A stretch of DNA of 64,000 nucleotides, taken from the NCBI RefSeq assembly GCF_006539825.1, contig NZ_BJNT01000003.1:107985-171984 (forward strand), given 5' to 3'. Positions 1 through 8,021 of the stretch are shown here, piece after piece (within the stretch, counting starts at the first letter, position 1; every line of letters starts with the position of its first letter). A program made the position numbers and the translations under genes. Below the pieces are notes generated by a model. The model was not told where the DNA came from. It did no database searches and worked only from the letters and a program-made list of their open reading frames with translations. This DNA is from Corynebacterium variabile (GTDB taxonomy: Bacteria > Actinomycetota > Actinomycetes > Mycobacteriales > Mycobacteriaceae).

Positions 1-692
1 AGGGTGAACTGGATGACCAGCAGGGAGCCGATGTTCGGGATCATGTGGCGGACAATGGTGCGGGCCCTGCTGACGCCCATGTAGCCGGCGGCGCGGATGT
101 AGTCGTTCTCGCGGACCGACAGCGCCATCGACCAGATCACGCGGGCCGCCATCATCCAGCCGAAGACGATGAGCACCAGGGTCAGGGCCTTCCAGTCACC
201 GCCGGAGCCACCGACAATGAGTGCGATGAAGAGGAAGGACGGCACGGCGAGCAGCAGGTGGATGATCCACAGCAGGAGTTTCTCGACGCGTCCGCCGTAG
301 AGCGCCATTCCGGTGCCGATCAGGGCAGAGATGATCGTGGTACCGAAGGCGACGAGCAGGGCGATGGTCAGCGACCGGCCGAGGCCGTGGACGGTCTGCG
401 CGAAGAGGTCGTTGCCGGCGTCCGTGGTACCGAACCAGTGTTCACCGGAAGGCTCGGTCGAGAGGTTGAGGAAGTCGGGGTCACTGTAGGACCACTTCGT
501 CAGGTGCGGCCCGACAACGGCGGCCAGGACAAGGAAGACGAAGATCACCACGCCGACGACCGCCATCCTGTTCCGCAGGAACCGGCGGACGTAGAGCATG
601 GTCTTGCTGGTGCCGCGGCGCTTCGCCACAGTGACCGGGGGCTCCTGCGGGTCCGGGGCAGAGGCCGCGTCCTGGAGATTCTGGATGGTCAT
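1..692 (-). CDS. Peptide/nickel-type ABC transporter permease, DppC-like (3' partial)
   Basis: The minus-strand reading starts at ATG 692 and runs open to the window edge, so the C-terminus is missing. The product begins MTIQNLQDAASAPDPQ, has a basic stretch (KRRGTSK) and a first membrane segment near residues 40-65. It then has a periplasmic part with HWFGTTDAGNDLFAQ, typical of DppC/OppC permeases (family motif: hPLGTDxxGRDxxS). Further hydrophobic helices follow, and the EAA-type cytoplasmic loop is recognisable in IRAAGYMGVSRARTIVRHMIPN. It would form the inner-membrane channel together with the permease encoded one base upstream. The substrate (oligopeptide, nickel or other) cannot be told from the sequence. 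Solute-binding protein and ATPase genes are not in the window and may lie to the left. Confidence 0.85.
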   Translation of the reverse strand, partial: MTIQNLQDAASAPDPQEPPVTVAKRRGTSKTMLYVRRFLRNRMAVVGVVIFVFLVLAAVVGPHLTKWSYSDPDFLNLSTEPSGEHWFGTTDAGNDLFAQTVHGLGRSLTIALLVAFGTTIISALIGTGMALYGGRVEKLLLWIIHLLLAVPSFLFIALIVGGSGGDWKALTLVLIVFGWMMAARVIWSMALSVRENDYIRAAGYMGVSRARTIVRHMIPNIGSLLVIQFT

Positions 693-693
693 G

Positions 694-1653
694 TCAGTTC
701 ACCCGCACTCTCGGGTCGAGGATGACGACAAGGATGTCGGAGAGCACCGCACCGAGCGCGGTGGCGACCGCCCCGAAGGCGGCGACGGCGACGGCTCCGT
801 TGACGTCGTTTCTGGTGATGGTGTCGATCGTGTACTGACCCATGCCGTTCCACCCGAAGATCTTCTCGGTCATGATGGCTCCGACGAAGATGCCGGGGAT
901 GGAGAAGGCGACGTTGGTGTCGACCGGGATCAGCGAAGTCCGCAGCGCGTGACGGCGGATGGCCTTGCCGCGGCCCAGGCCCTTGGCCCGGGCAGTACGG
1001 ACGTAGTCTGCACCGAGATTGTCGAGCAGCAGGCTGCGCTGCAGCATGTGGTAGGTGGCGTAGGTGATGATCACCAGGGAGATGGTCGGGAGAATCAGAT
1101 GCTGTGCGACGTCGACGAGCACGGGGAAGAACCCGTGGACGTCGGAGTTCCTGGATCCGGTGACGTAGAAGATGCGGCTGTCGGAGGTGTCGTTGATCCA
1201 CCGGCCGACAGTGACCACGGCGACGGAGACGACGACGACGTGGAGGTTCAGGGTGACGATCGAGATACCCTGCCAGACACGATCACCGACCTTGTACTGG
1301 CGGGAGGCGGTGTAGACGCCGACGGCGACACCGATGACCACGGAGAGGATCGTCGCCAGCAGCAGCAACTGGGCGGAAGTCCACATCCGGTAACCGACCT
1401 GCTCGTTGACGGAGTCTCCGATCGGAGAAGTCCCCCAGTCCCAGTGGAGGACCACCCCGGTGATCCAGGACCACCACCGTTCCAGCAGAGGCTGGTTCGG
1501 GCTGAGGTTCAGCGGTGTGAGAATATCGTCGATCTGTTCCGGCGACATCGGAGGACGCCGACCGACATAATTCGACCGTGGATCAAGGAAGGTAGCGGCC
1601 AGGAACCAGGCGAGATTCGTCGCGATGACGATCACGCCCAACCAGGTGGCCAC
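694..1653 (-). CDS. Peptide/nickel-type ABC transporter permease, DppB-like, with an amber codon in the natural N-terminus
   Basis: The product is an integral-membrane permease of the DppB/OppB family. It has a hydrophobic N-terminus, a long extracytoplasmic loop after helix 1, several membrane helices and the EAA loop (DYVRTARAKGLGRGKAIRRHALR). The longest open frame starts at GTG 1653 (319 aa), giving a protein that begins directly inside the first membrane helix (VATWLGVIVIATN). DppB proteins normally start M-L-R-Y-I-x-R-R-x. Exactly that start exists 24 bases upstream at ATG 1677 (M L R Y I L), with a GGAAG sequence about 12 bases before it, but the seventh codon is TAG (1657-1659). Either translation restarts at GTG 1653, which has no visible ribosome site, or the gene is crippled. 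It lies one base from the DppC-like gene. The 249 bases upstream to the pcrA stop are AT-richer than the surroundings and probably hold the promoter. Confidence 0.75.
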   Translation of the reverse strand: MATWLGVIVIATNLAWFLAATFLDPRSNYVGRRPPMSPEQIDDILTPLNLSPNQPLLERWWSWITGVVLHWDWGTSPIGDSVNEQVGYRMWTSAQLLLLATILSVVIGVAVGVYTASRQYKVGDRVWQGISIVTLNLHVVVVSVAVVTVGRWINDTSDSRIFYVTGSRNSDVHGFFPVLVDVAQHLILPTISLVIITYATYHMLQRSLLLDNLGADYVRTARAKGLGRGKAIRRHALRTSLIPVDTNVAFSIPGIFVGAIMTEKIFGWNGMGQYTIDTITRNDVNGAVAVAAFGAVATALGAVLSDILVVILDPRVRVN

Positions 1654-1902
1654 GCTCTACAGAATGTATCTGAGCATGTTGTGGGCAGTCTTCCGGGAGA
1701 GGCTGGAATGTGGTGGGCCGCGGTCAACGGCCTGTCGACGGTGGTCACCCGCCATTCACACCCCAGCAGATTCAGTGTGTTCCCTGGAATCTAGCAGCAA
1801 ATCCACATACTGACACCCCCAAACACGTAAATACCCGGTTACCTATTTTTTCAGTACTGTTACCCCCGGATTCGAGATACCTTGTCCGTTCCGGATTCGG
1901 CT

Positions 1903-4698
1903 CTAGAGCTTCTCCATCGGGACTCCACCGATCAGCATGAGCCGAACCGTTCCACTGGCTCCGAAGTCGATGGTGGCGGTGGCGCGCACCCCGGACCCGT
2001 CGACGGTCTTGACCGTGCCGAGCCCGTACTTGTCGTGGTTGACCCGGTCCCCCACGGCCAGTTCCAGTGGCTTCCCGCCGGACAGTGGCGAGGACGGTGC
2101 CTTGCGCCTGGGGGCGGGAGAGGACGACTGGCGGGAACCGTAACCGGACCCGCCGCCGTAGCCGCCACCGAAGCCTCCACCACCGAAGCTCGTACCGTCG
2201 GCGTAACCACCGGAGGTCGACGACCCCCAGCCACCACCCCAGGACGGAGTCGGCTCCTCACGGATCCAGTCGATGAGTTCACCGGGGATCTCGTCAAGGA
2301 AGCGCGAGGGCGGATTGTTGGCGGGCGTCCCCCAGGATGACCGCGTCACCGCGCGCGAGAGATACAGCCGCTGACGGGCACGCGTGATGCCGACATAGGC
2401 CAGACGCCGTTCCTCGGACAGTTCGGTGGGATCGCCCAGTGCACGCTGGTGCGGGAACTGGCCGTCCTCCCACCCGGTGAGGAAGACCACCGGGAATTCC
2501 AGCCCCTTGGCGGTGTGCAGGGTCATCAGCGTGATGAGTTCCTGCTCCTCACCGGGAATCTGGTCCGCGTCCGCGACCAGGCTGACGCGTTCCAGGAATG
2601 CCTGGAGGCTGCCCGGTGCCGGCTCGCCCTCGGAGAGCACGGCGTCCGCGGCAGCATCTGCGTCAGATGCAGCGCCACTCTCCTGCTGCGCCGCGGTACC
2701 ACCTGCAGTGTCCGGCATCGCCTCATAGGCGGCGAGATTCGCGGCCTCCTGGGAGAACTCATGGCCGACGGAGACCAGCTCATGGAGGTTGTCGAGCCGG
2801 GAGCCGTCCTGCGGATCGTTCGATTTCTCCAGTTCCGTGGTGTAGCCCGTGCGGTCCAGGACGTCACGGATCACCGCGCCCAGATCGGGGATCTCCAGGG
2901 AGGATCCGTCGGACGCCTCCATGACATGGCCGGGCAGATCCTCGCGCAGACCGTCCATGAGCTCCAGGAACCCGGCGATGGCGTTGCGTCCCCGGGAACT
3001 CAGGCCCGGCACCTCGCCGGCCGCCGCGGCACGCAGACCACCGGCGAAGCTGAGGTCCATGTTCTCGGCGTGCACGCTGACCTGCGAAATCGCCCGGTCG
3101 CCGATACCGCGGCGCGGGGTGTTGATGATGCGGCGCAGGCCCATCGTGTCCTCGGCGTTGTCGAGGACCTTGAGGTATGCCACCACATCCCGGATCTCCC
3201 GTCGTTCGTAGAACCGCGTACCACCGACGACCTTGTAGGGCAGGCCCGAACGCACGAGCACATCCTCGACCACGCGCGAGGAGTTGTTCGTCCGGTACAT
3301 CACCGCGATATCGCCGTAGGTGGCGTCCCCGTCGTCGACGAGCTGGTCGATGGTCTGGGCGATGAACCGGGCCTCGTCATGCTCGTTGTCGGCGACGTAA
3401 CCGCCGATCAGCGGGCCGTCACCCGAATCCGTCCACAGCTTCTTCTCGCGGCGCCCCTGGTTCCGGGCGATGACGGCGTTCGCCGCCGAGAGGATGTTCT
3501 GGGTGGAGCGGTAGTTCTGTTCCAGAAGGATCGTCTCGGCATGCGGGTAGTCGCGCTCGAACTCCTCGATATTCCGGATCGTCGCACCACGGAAGGCGTA
3601 GATCGACTGGTCCGCGTCACCGACCACGCACAGTTCGCCGGCACCCGGCCCCTCCCCCACGAGCGTGGAAACCAGCACGTACTGGGCGTGGTTGGTGTCC
3701 TGGTACTCGTCGACGAGCACATGGCGGAACCGGCGGCGGTAATGGTCTGCCACCGCCGGGTTGGCCTGCAGCATCCAGACGACCTCGCCGATGAGATCGT
3801 CGAAGTCCACGGCGTTCGATTCACGCAGCCGCGCCTGGTAGTCGCGGTAGACCAGGGCGATCTGCTCGCGGTGCCGGTTGCCGTCCTCCTGCGTCTCCTT
3901 CAGCGCCTCGGCCGGCCCCTGCAGTTCGTTCTTCCAGTTGGAGATGATGCTGAGCACCGCGCGCGGAGCGAACTCCTTGAGGTCGCAGTCGTGGTCCTTG
4001 AGCACCATGGTGATCAGACGCTTCTGGTCATCCGAGTCATAGATGGTGAAATTGGTGTTCAGCCCCTCGATGAGCTGAGCATTCGCCCGAAGGATACGGA
4101 CACACAGGGAGTGGAAGGTGGACAGCCACATCCGCTCGGCGACCGGGCCGACCAGATCGGTGACACGTTCGCGCATCTCCGCGGCGGCCTTGTTGGTGAA
4201 GGTGATCGCCAGAATCTGCCAGGGCGCGACACCGTGGGCGAGCAGCCACGCCACCCGTCGGGTGAGCACACTGGTCTTGCCGGAACCGGCGCCGGCGACG
4301 ATGAGCAGCGGCGACCCGTGGTGGACCACGGCGGCACGCTGGGCCGGGTTCAGCCCGGCAAGCAGCTCCTCTTCACGGGCTGCCAGCCCGTTGCCACCCC
4401 CGGTGCGCAGGGACGCCGGAGCGGTCGCCCGCTGCGGCGCGGACGTTGCACCGGCACTCCCCGAGGTCATGTCCGGGGAGTGCGGCTCCGGCGGCAGTTC
4501 GGGCAGTGGGGCGAGGTGGGCGACCGAGACAGCGAAGTCCGCCGCGAAACCGTTGAGCAGGTCACCGGCGTCGTCCGGGGGCAGGTCCTCCTCCGGCGGG
4601 GCGTCCCATCCTGCGTCCTGCCCGGACTCGTCCGGAAAGGCGTCCTCAGGGAACGGGATCTGCCCGTCGAAGGGGTTGTCGGACATGCCCTGGTTCAC
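1903..4698 (-). CDS. pcrA: ATP-dependent 3'-5' DNA helicase PcrA (UvrD family)
   Basis: This superfamily 1A helicase is used in excision repair and clearance of replication and recombination intermediates. The 931 residues contain an acidic, proline-rich N-terminal extension of about 110 residues, then Walker A VAGAGSGKT with Lys141. Motif II is DEYQDTNHAQY, motif III VVGDADQSIYAFRGA and motif IV LEQNYRST. Motif V is LMTLHTAKGLEFPVV and motif VI YVGITRARQRLYLSRA. A Gly/Ser/Tyr-rich linker follows around residues 830-870. The C-terminus is a Tudor-like domain (VGDRVNHDKYGLGTV), known in PcrA to bind RNA polymerase. The start is GTG 4698, supported by GAGGAG nine bases upstream. An in-frame ATG at 4686 is the alternative. 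The gene is divergent from the chorismate mutase gene. Confidence 0.95.
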   Translation of the reverse strand: MNQGMSDNPFDGQIPFPEDAFPDESGQDAGWDAPPEEDLPPDDAGDLLNGFAADFAVSVAHLAPLPELPPEPHSPDMTSGSAGATSAPQRATAPASLRTGGGNGLAAREEELLAGLNPAQRAAVVHHGSPLLIVAGAGSGKTSVLTRRVAWLLAHGVAPWQILAITFTNKAAAEMRERVTDLVGPVAERMWLSTFHSLCVRILRANAQLIEGLNTNFTIYDSDDQKRLITMVLKDHDCDLKEFAPRAVLSIISNWKNELQGPAEALKETQEDGNRHREQIALVYRDYQARLRESNAVDFDDLIGEVVWMLQANPAVADHYRRRFRHVLVDEYQDTNHAQYVLVSTLVGEGPGAGELCVVGDADQSIYAFRGATIRNIEEFERDYPHAETILLEQNYRSTQNILSAANAVIARNQGRREKKLWTDSGDGPLIGGYVADNEHDEARFIAQTIDQLVDDGDATYGDIAVMYRTNNSSRVVEDVLVRSGLPYKVVGGTRFYERREIRDVVAYLKVLDNAEDTMGLRRIINTPRRGIGDRAISQVSVHAENMDLSFAGGLRAAAAGEVPGLSSRGRNAIAGFLELMDGLREDLPGHVMEASDGSSLEIPDLGAVIRDVLDRTGYTTELEKSNDPQDGSRLDNLHELVSVGHEFSQEAANLAAYEAMPDTAGGTAAQQESGAASDADAAADAVLSEGEPAPGSLQAFLERVSLVADADQIPGEEQELITLMTLHTAKGLEFPVVFLTGWEDGQFPHQRALGDPTELSEERRLAYVGITRARQRLYLSRAVTRSSWGTPANNPPSRFLDEIPGELIDWIREEPTPSWGGGWGSSTSGGYADGTSFGGGGFGGGYGGGSGYGSRQSSSPAPRRKAPSSPLSGGKPLELAVGDRVNHDKYGLGTVKTVDGSGVRATATIDFGASGTVRLMLIGGVPMEKL

Positions 4699-4773
4699 TG
4701 TGCGGTGCTCCTCGTCAGCTGTATTTCACGGCCCTGTGTTCGGGTCTTGTCCACCCTACAACCCGTGCGGACG

Positions 4774-4779
4774 TAGAAT
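4774..4779 (+). promoter_or_regulatory. -10 element of the chorismate mutase promoter (leaderless)
   Basis: TAGAAT lies eight bases before ATG 4788, and no ribosome-binding sequence fits in between, so transcription probably starts at or next to the A of the start codon. No good -35 box is seen; TTGTCC at 4747 is too far away (21 bases). Confidence 0.55.
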
Positions 4780-4787
4780 TACCGACC

Positions 4788-5123
4788 ATGAGCGAACCTT
4801 CGAAGGGGCCGGAGAATGAGGCCGTGAACTCCGCCGCCGAATCGACACTGAGCAGCGGTACCGATGATCCCCTGTCGGACGCCGAGATCCAGGCCTACCG
4901 CCTGGAGATCAACGAGCTTGACCGCACGATCATCGAGGCGGCGGCGCGCCGCTCCGAGGTGTCCCGCATCATCGGGAAGACGCGCAAGGCGTCCGGGGGC
5001 ACGAAGCTGGTCTACGCACGCGAGACCGCGATCCTCAACGAGTACCGGGACGCCCTGGGCCAGGAAGGCGTGGCCATCGCCAACGCCCTGCTGCAGCTCG
5101 GCCGCGGCCGACTCGGGCAGTAA
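4788..5123 (+). CDS. Chorismate mutase, AroQ type
   Basis: The enzyme converts chorismate to prephenate for phenylalanine and tyrosine synthesis. The 111-residue protein has an Asp/Glu-rich N-terminal tail of about 30 residues followed by one all-helical AroQ domain. It contains the conserved start of helix 1 (EINELDRTIIEAAARRSEVSRIIGKTRK), which carries the substrate-binding Arg and Lys residues. Helix 2 is KLVYARETAILNEYRDAL and a short third helix ends LQLGRGRLGQ. This is the short actinobacterial form, which usually needs the DAHP synthase partner for full activity; that partner is not in this window. ATG 4788 is chosen because it follows a TAGAAT box directly. It is convergent with the protease gene, with 49 bases between the stops. 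Confidence 0.9.
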   Translation: MSEPSKGPENEAVNSAAESTLSSGTDDPLSDAEIQAYRLEINELDRTIIEAAARRSEVSRIIGKTRKASGGTKLVYARETAILNEYRDALGQEGVAIANALLQLGRGRLGQ

Positions 5124-5172
5124 CCGCCCGGTCCCCCACCGGACTCGCGGTCGGTCCTGTTCAGGCCGTAGT

Positions 5173-6018
5173 TCAGGCCAGGTGGAATCCGGCGCCGACA
5201 CCACCGGCGGCGTCCATCTCCGCGGCGACGGAGTCCCAGGTGGAGACGAACACGGGGGAATGTGCCGCGCCCTGCAGCGGGGTCACGCAGGCCGGCACGG
5301 AGGACAGGCCGCCGCTGAGGACGCCGACCAGACGGTTGCCGGCGTAGACCGGAGCCCCGGAGTCGCCGTGGGCCGCGCACAGGTGGGTGGCCAGGTCATC
5401 GCCGACCTGCATCACGGCAGGGCCGCAGCTCGTGCCGGTGGTGATACCGGTCTTGCACACGGTGGTGGGGGCACCGCCGCCGAGCGTGGAGAGCGAGGCG
5501 TTGTTGTAGGTGTTCGTCACCCGGGCGTTCCCGTTGAGCAGGATGATGCCGTTGTCCTGGGCGCCACCACGGACATAGGTGCCGATGAGGGTGCCGTCGG
5601 GGTCGTCTCCGGAGCGGACCTCGTCACCGGCGACACCGCAGTGGCCGGCGGTGATCGCCACGGCGTTGCCGGCGGCGTCGTAACCGGCGACGGCCGCGGT
5701 ACACAGGGATTCCCCGACGACCAGCGGGGTCGAGGGGCCGACGAGGACCGAGGGACGGATGGACTCCGCCTCATCGGGGACGCCGGGCGAGGTGAAGTAG
5801 GCGCCGGGCACCCGGTGAGGGCCGGGTTCACCGGTGACGGTGAGGAACGCGTCTACGGGGTCGATGGTCTGAGCTCCGGCGGTGGCCGGGGAGGCACCGA
5901 ACATGCCCGCAGCCAGCAGCGCGGAGGCGCCGACGGCGCGGCGTCCTGCCGGACGGGAGGAGGAGAAGACGGAACGCATTGCGGAGAGTGCCCGGTAGGG
6001 GCGGAAGTGACGCGGCAT
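5173..6018 (-). CDS. Secreted trypsin-like (S1 family) serine protease
   Basis: The 281-residue protein has a basic N-terminus with an Arg-Arg pair followed by a hydrophobic stretch (GASALLAAGMFGAS) and a likely cleavage after ATAGAQ, so it is exported; the Arg pair could suggest Tat, but Sec is equally possible. The chymotrypsin-fold catalytic triad is visible: His126 in ITAGHCG, Asp155 in QDNGIILL and Ser220 in HGDSGAP. Cysteines around the histidine and serine sites could form disulfides, as in other actinobacterial S1 proteases. The start at ATG 6018 has TAGATT ten bases upstream and GAGGG just before it; a second ATG 39 bases inside is possible. The substrate is unknown. It faces the fruR promoter region. 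Confidence 0.85.
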   Translation of the reverse strand: MPRHFRPYRALSAMRSVFSSSRPAGRRAVGASALLAAGMFGASPATAGAQTIDPVDAFLTVTGEPGPHRVPGAYFTSPGVPDEAESIRPSVLVGPSTPLVVGESLCTAAVAGYDAAGNAVAITAGHCGVAGDEVRSGDDPDGTLIGTYVRGGAQDNGIILLNGNARVTNTYNNASLSTLGGGAPTTVCKTGITTGTSCGPAVMQVGDDLATHLCAAHGDSGAPVYAGNRLVGVLSGGLSSVPACVTPLQGAAHSPVFVSTWDSVAAEMDAAGGVGAGFHLA

Positions 6019-6156
6019 GCCCTCAATCTACCGCCATTGTGATTTCCCACCCCTACCCCCGAATTTTCGGGGCATACAGACCACCCCCGAATGGGAGGCA
6101 CATGCCCGTTCGCGACCGTTTATGACCATTTACCCCTGAATACCGGCAATTATCCC

Positions 6157-6185
6157 TTGACTCACCACACATTCCCACAGATAAT
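6157..6185 (+). promoter_or_regulatory. Promoter of the fructose PTS operon
   Basis: TTGACT (6157-6162) and GATAAT (6180-6185) are separated by 17 bases, a near-consensus primary sigma factor promoter. Transcription would start near 6192, leaving a leader of about 60 bases that carries the GGAGGT ribosome site (6239-6244) of fruR. A 7-bp inverted repeat (CCCCGAA/TTCGGGG, 6057-6072) lies further upstream, between this promoter and the divergent protease gene. Confidence 0.8.
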
Positions 6186-6252
6186 CACCCCTGAGAGCTT
6201 TCCATCAAGGAAGCACTCGTCTGCCCACTGACCGGAACGGAGGTCACGCCCG

Positions 6253-7047
6253 GTGTACGCGACACTTCGACAGGACATCATCGCCGAGGAGATCAACTCC
6301 CACGGCGCCATGACTGTCGCCGAACTCGCGGAGAAGCACGGCGTCTCCGCCGAGACCGTCCGCCGGGACCTCGACGTGCTGGAGAAGTCCCGGCGCGTCT
6401 CCCGGGTCCACGGCGGCGCGGTGCCCTGGCTGCAGGGACAGCGCCGCACGGGAACGGGCACCAGCAGCAGCGGTACCGAGACCGCCGTCTCCGAGCGGCA
6501 GACTTCCGCACGTGAGGCCAAGGAACGGATCGCCATCGCCGCCGCTGGACTCCTGCCGACGACCGGTTCCGTGATCGTGGACGCCGGCACCACCACGGTG
6601 CTGCTGGCCGACCCGATCCTCAACCACCCGGACCTCGCCGTGGTGACGAACTCGCTGATGCTCGCCCACCGGCTCTCCGCAGCGGACCACCGTCTGCTGC
6701 GGATGGTCGGTGGCCGGGTCAGGGGCGTCACCCAGGCGGTCGTCGGGGCGGACGCCGTCGCGGACTTCGAACGGTTGCGTGCCGATGTCGCCTTCCTCGG
6801 CGCCAACGGCGTGACCGCCGGATTCGGCCTGTCCACCCCCGATCCGTCGGAGGGACAGACGAAGACGGCGATGGCCCGCTCGGCGCGTCGTCGCGTCGCC
6901 CTGGTGGACGCCACCAAGCTCGGCGAGGAACTGCTCTACTCCTTTGCCCGTCCCTCGGACATCGACATCCTCATCACCGACGCCCCGGAGGACCACCCGG
7001 TCGTCCGGGAGCTCACTACCCACGGATTGGACGTGATTCACGCGTGA
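6253..7047 (+). CDS. fruR: DeoR-family transcriptional regulator of the fructose operon
   Basis: This is a DeoR-type repressor, 264 residues. An N-terminal winged helix-turn-helix (residues about 5-60) carries the DeoR signature MTVAELAEKHGVSAETVRRDLDVLE followed by RVHGGAV. The C-terminal sugar-phosphate sensor domain of the ISOCOT fold has the motifs VIVDAGTTT and AFLGANGV. It starts at GTG 6253, with GGAGGT eight bases before it. It overlaps fruK by four bases (GTGA), so the genes are translationally coupled. By position it should respond to fructose 1-phosphate or 1,6-bisphosphate and control the operon behind it. The order fruR-fruK-ptsF is the one known in C. glutamicum. Confidence 0.88.
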   Translation: MYATLRQDIIAEEINSHGAMTVAELAEKHGVSAETVRRDLDVLEKSRRVSRVHGGAVPWLQGQRRTGTGTSSSGTETAVSERQTSAREAKERIAIAAAGLLPTTGSVIVDAGTTTVLLADPILNHPDLAVVTNSLMLAHRLSAADHRLLRMVGGRVRGVTQAVVGADAVADFERLRADVAFLGANGVTAGFGLSTPDPSEGQTKTAMARSARRRVALVDATKLGEELLYSFARPSDIDILITDAPEDHPVVRELTTHGLDVIHA

Positions 7048-8021
7048 TCATCACCGTCACCCCGAACCCCAGTATCGACCGCACCCAGGTCCTCGCCGAC
7101 CCCCTGGGTGTGGGCGCGGTGAACCGGGTAATCTCCGGCACCGACCAGGCCGGCGGTAAAGGCGTCAACGTCGCCACCGTGCTGCACGCCGCCGGTGAGG
7201 AGGTCACCTCCGTGGTCCCGACCCCGGACGTCGGCCCGTTCGCCGAACTCGTCGGCGAGAGCCAGGTGCCGACGAAGTTCATGGAGTACGGCGTCCCGGC
7301 GCGGACGAACCTCACCCTCGTCGACGCCGACGGGGTGACCACGAAGATCAACGAACCGGGCCCGTACAACAACGGCAATGCCCTGGCCACCAGGGTCAGT
7401 CACCTCCTCGACGGGGCGACCTGGCTGGTGCTCGCCGGATCGCTGCCGCCCGGATACCCCGACAACTGGTACGCCACGGTCACCGCCGAGGCGCACCGGC
7501 ACGGGGTGCGCGTCGCCGTGGACACCTCCGGTGCCCCGCTGACCGAACTGGTCCTCGCCGGCGCCTCGGTCGCCGACTCGACCCCCGACCTCATCAAGCC
7601 GAACACCTTCGAACTCGCCGAGATCCTCGGTCTCACCCCGGCCGAGGCCGGATCCATGGAGGACGCCGCGGGCCGCGGTGAGCTCGACGAGGTGGCGGAC
7701 GCCGCTTCGCAGCTGGTGGACCGCGGTTTTCCCGCGGTCGTGGTGAGTCTGGGCGCGGCCGGTGCCCTGCTCGCCACCGCCGAGGGGTCCTGGTTCTGCC
7801 CCAGCCCCAAAGTGGAGGCTGTCTCCACCGTCGGTGCCGGTGACTCGACCCTGGCCGGCTACGTCCTCGGCGATGTCCGGGGACTGGCCCCGGCCGACCG
7901 TCTCGCACTCGCCGTCGCCCACGGCTCGGCCGCGGTGACCCTGCCCGGCACCACTCTCCCGATCCCCGAAGACCTTCCCCACGACCTGCCGACACCCCGG
8001 CAGACTAGGAGAGCATCATGA
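7044..8021 (+). CDS. fruK: 1-phosphofructokinase (PfkB family)
   Basis: The enzyme phosphorylates fructose 1-phosphate, the product of the PTS permease encoded next, to fructose 1,6-bisphosphate. The 325-residue ribokinase-fold protein begins IITVTPNPSIDRT, has the substrate loop GGKGVNVATVL, and ends its active site with the anion-hole and catalytic Asp motif TVGAGDST (PfkB signature 2). It starts with GTG inside the fruR stop (4-base overlap). Its TGA overlaps the ATG of the PTS gene. It is cytosolic. Confidence 0.92.
   Translation: MIITVTPNPSIDRTQVLADPLGVGAVNRVISGTDQAGGKGVNVATVLHAAGEEVTSVVPTPDVGPFAELVGESQVPTKFMEYGVPARTNLTLVDADGVTTKINEPGPYNNGNALATRVSHLLDGATWLVLAGSLPPGYPDNWYATVTAEAHRHGVRVAVDTSGAPLTELVLAGASVADSTPDLIKPNTFELAEILGLTPAEAGSMEDAAGRGELDEVADAASQLVDRGFPAVVVSLGAAGALLATAEGSWFCPSPKVEAVSTVGAGDSTLAGYVLGDVRGLAPADRLALAVAHGSAAVTLPGTTLPIPEDLPHDLPTPRQTRRAS

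Noticed and set aside
2449..4776. Open frame of 775 codons on the plus strand
   Set aside because: It is fully antisense to pcrA, has no family motifs and is an effect of high GC content in third codon positions.
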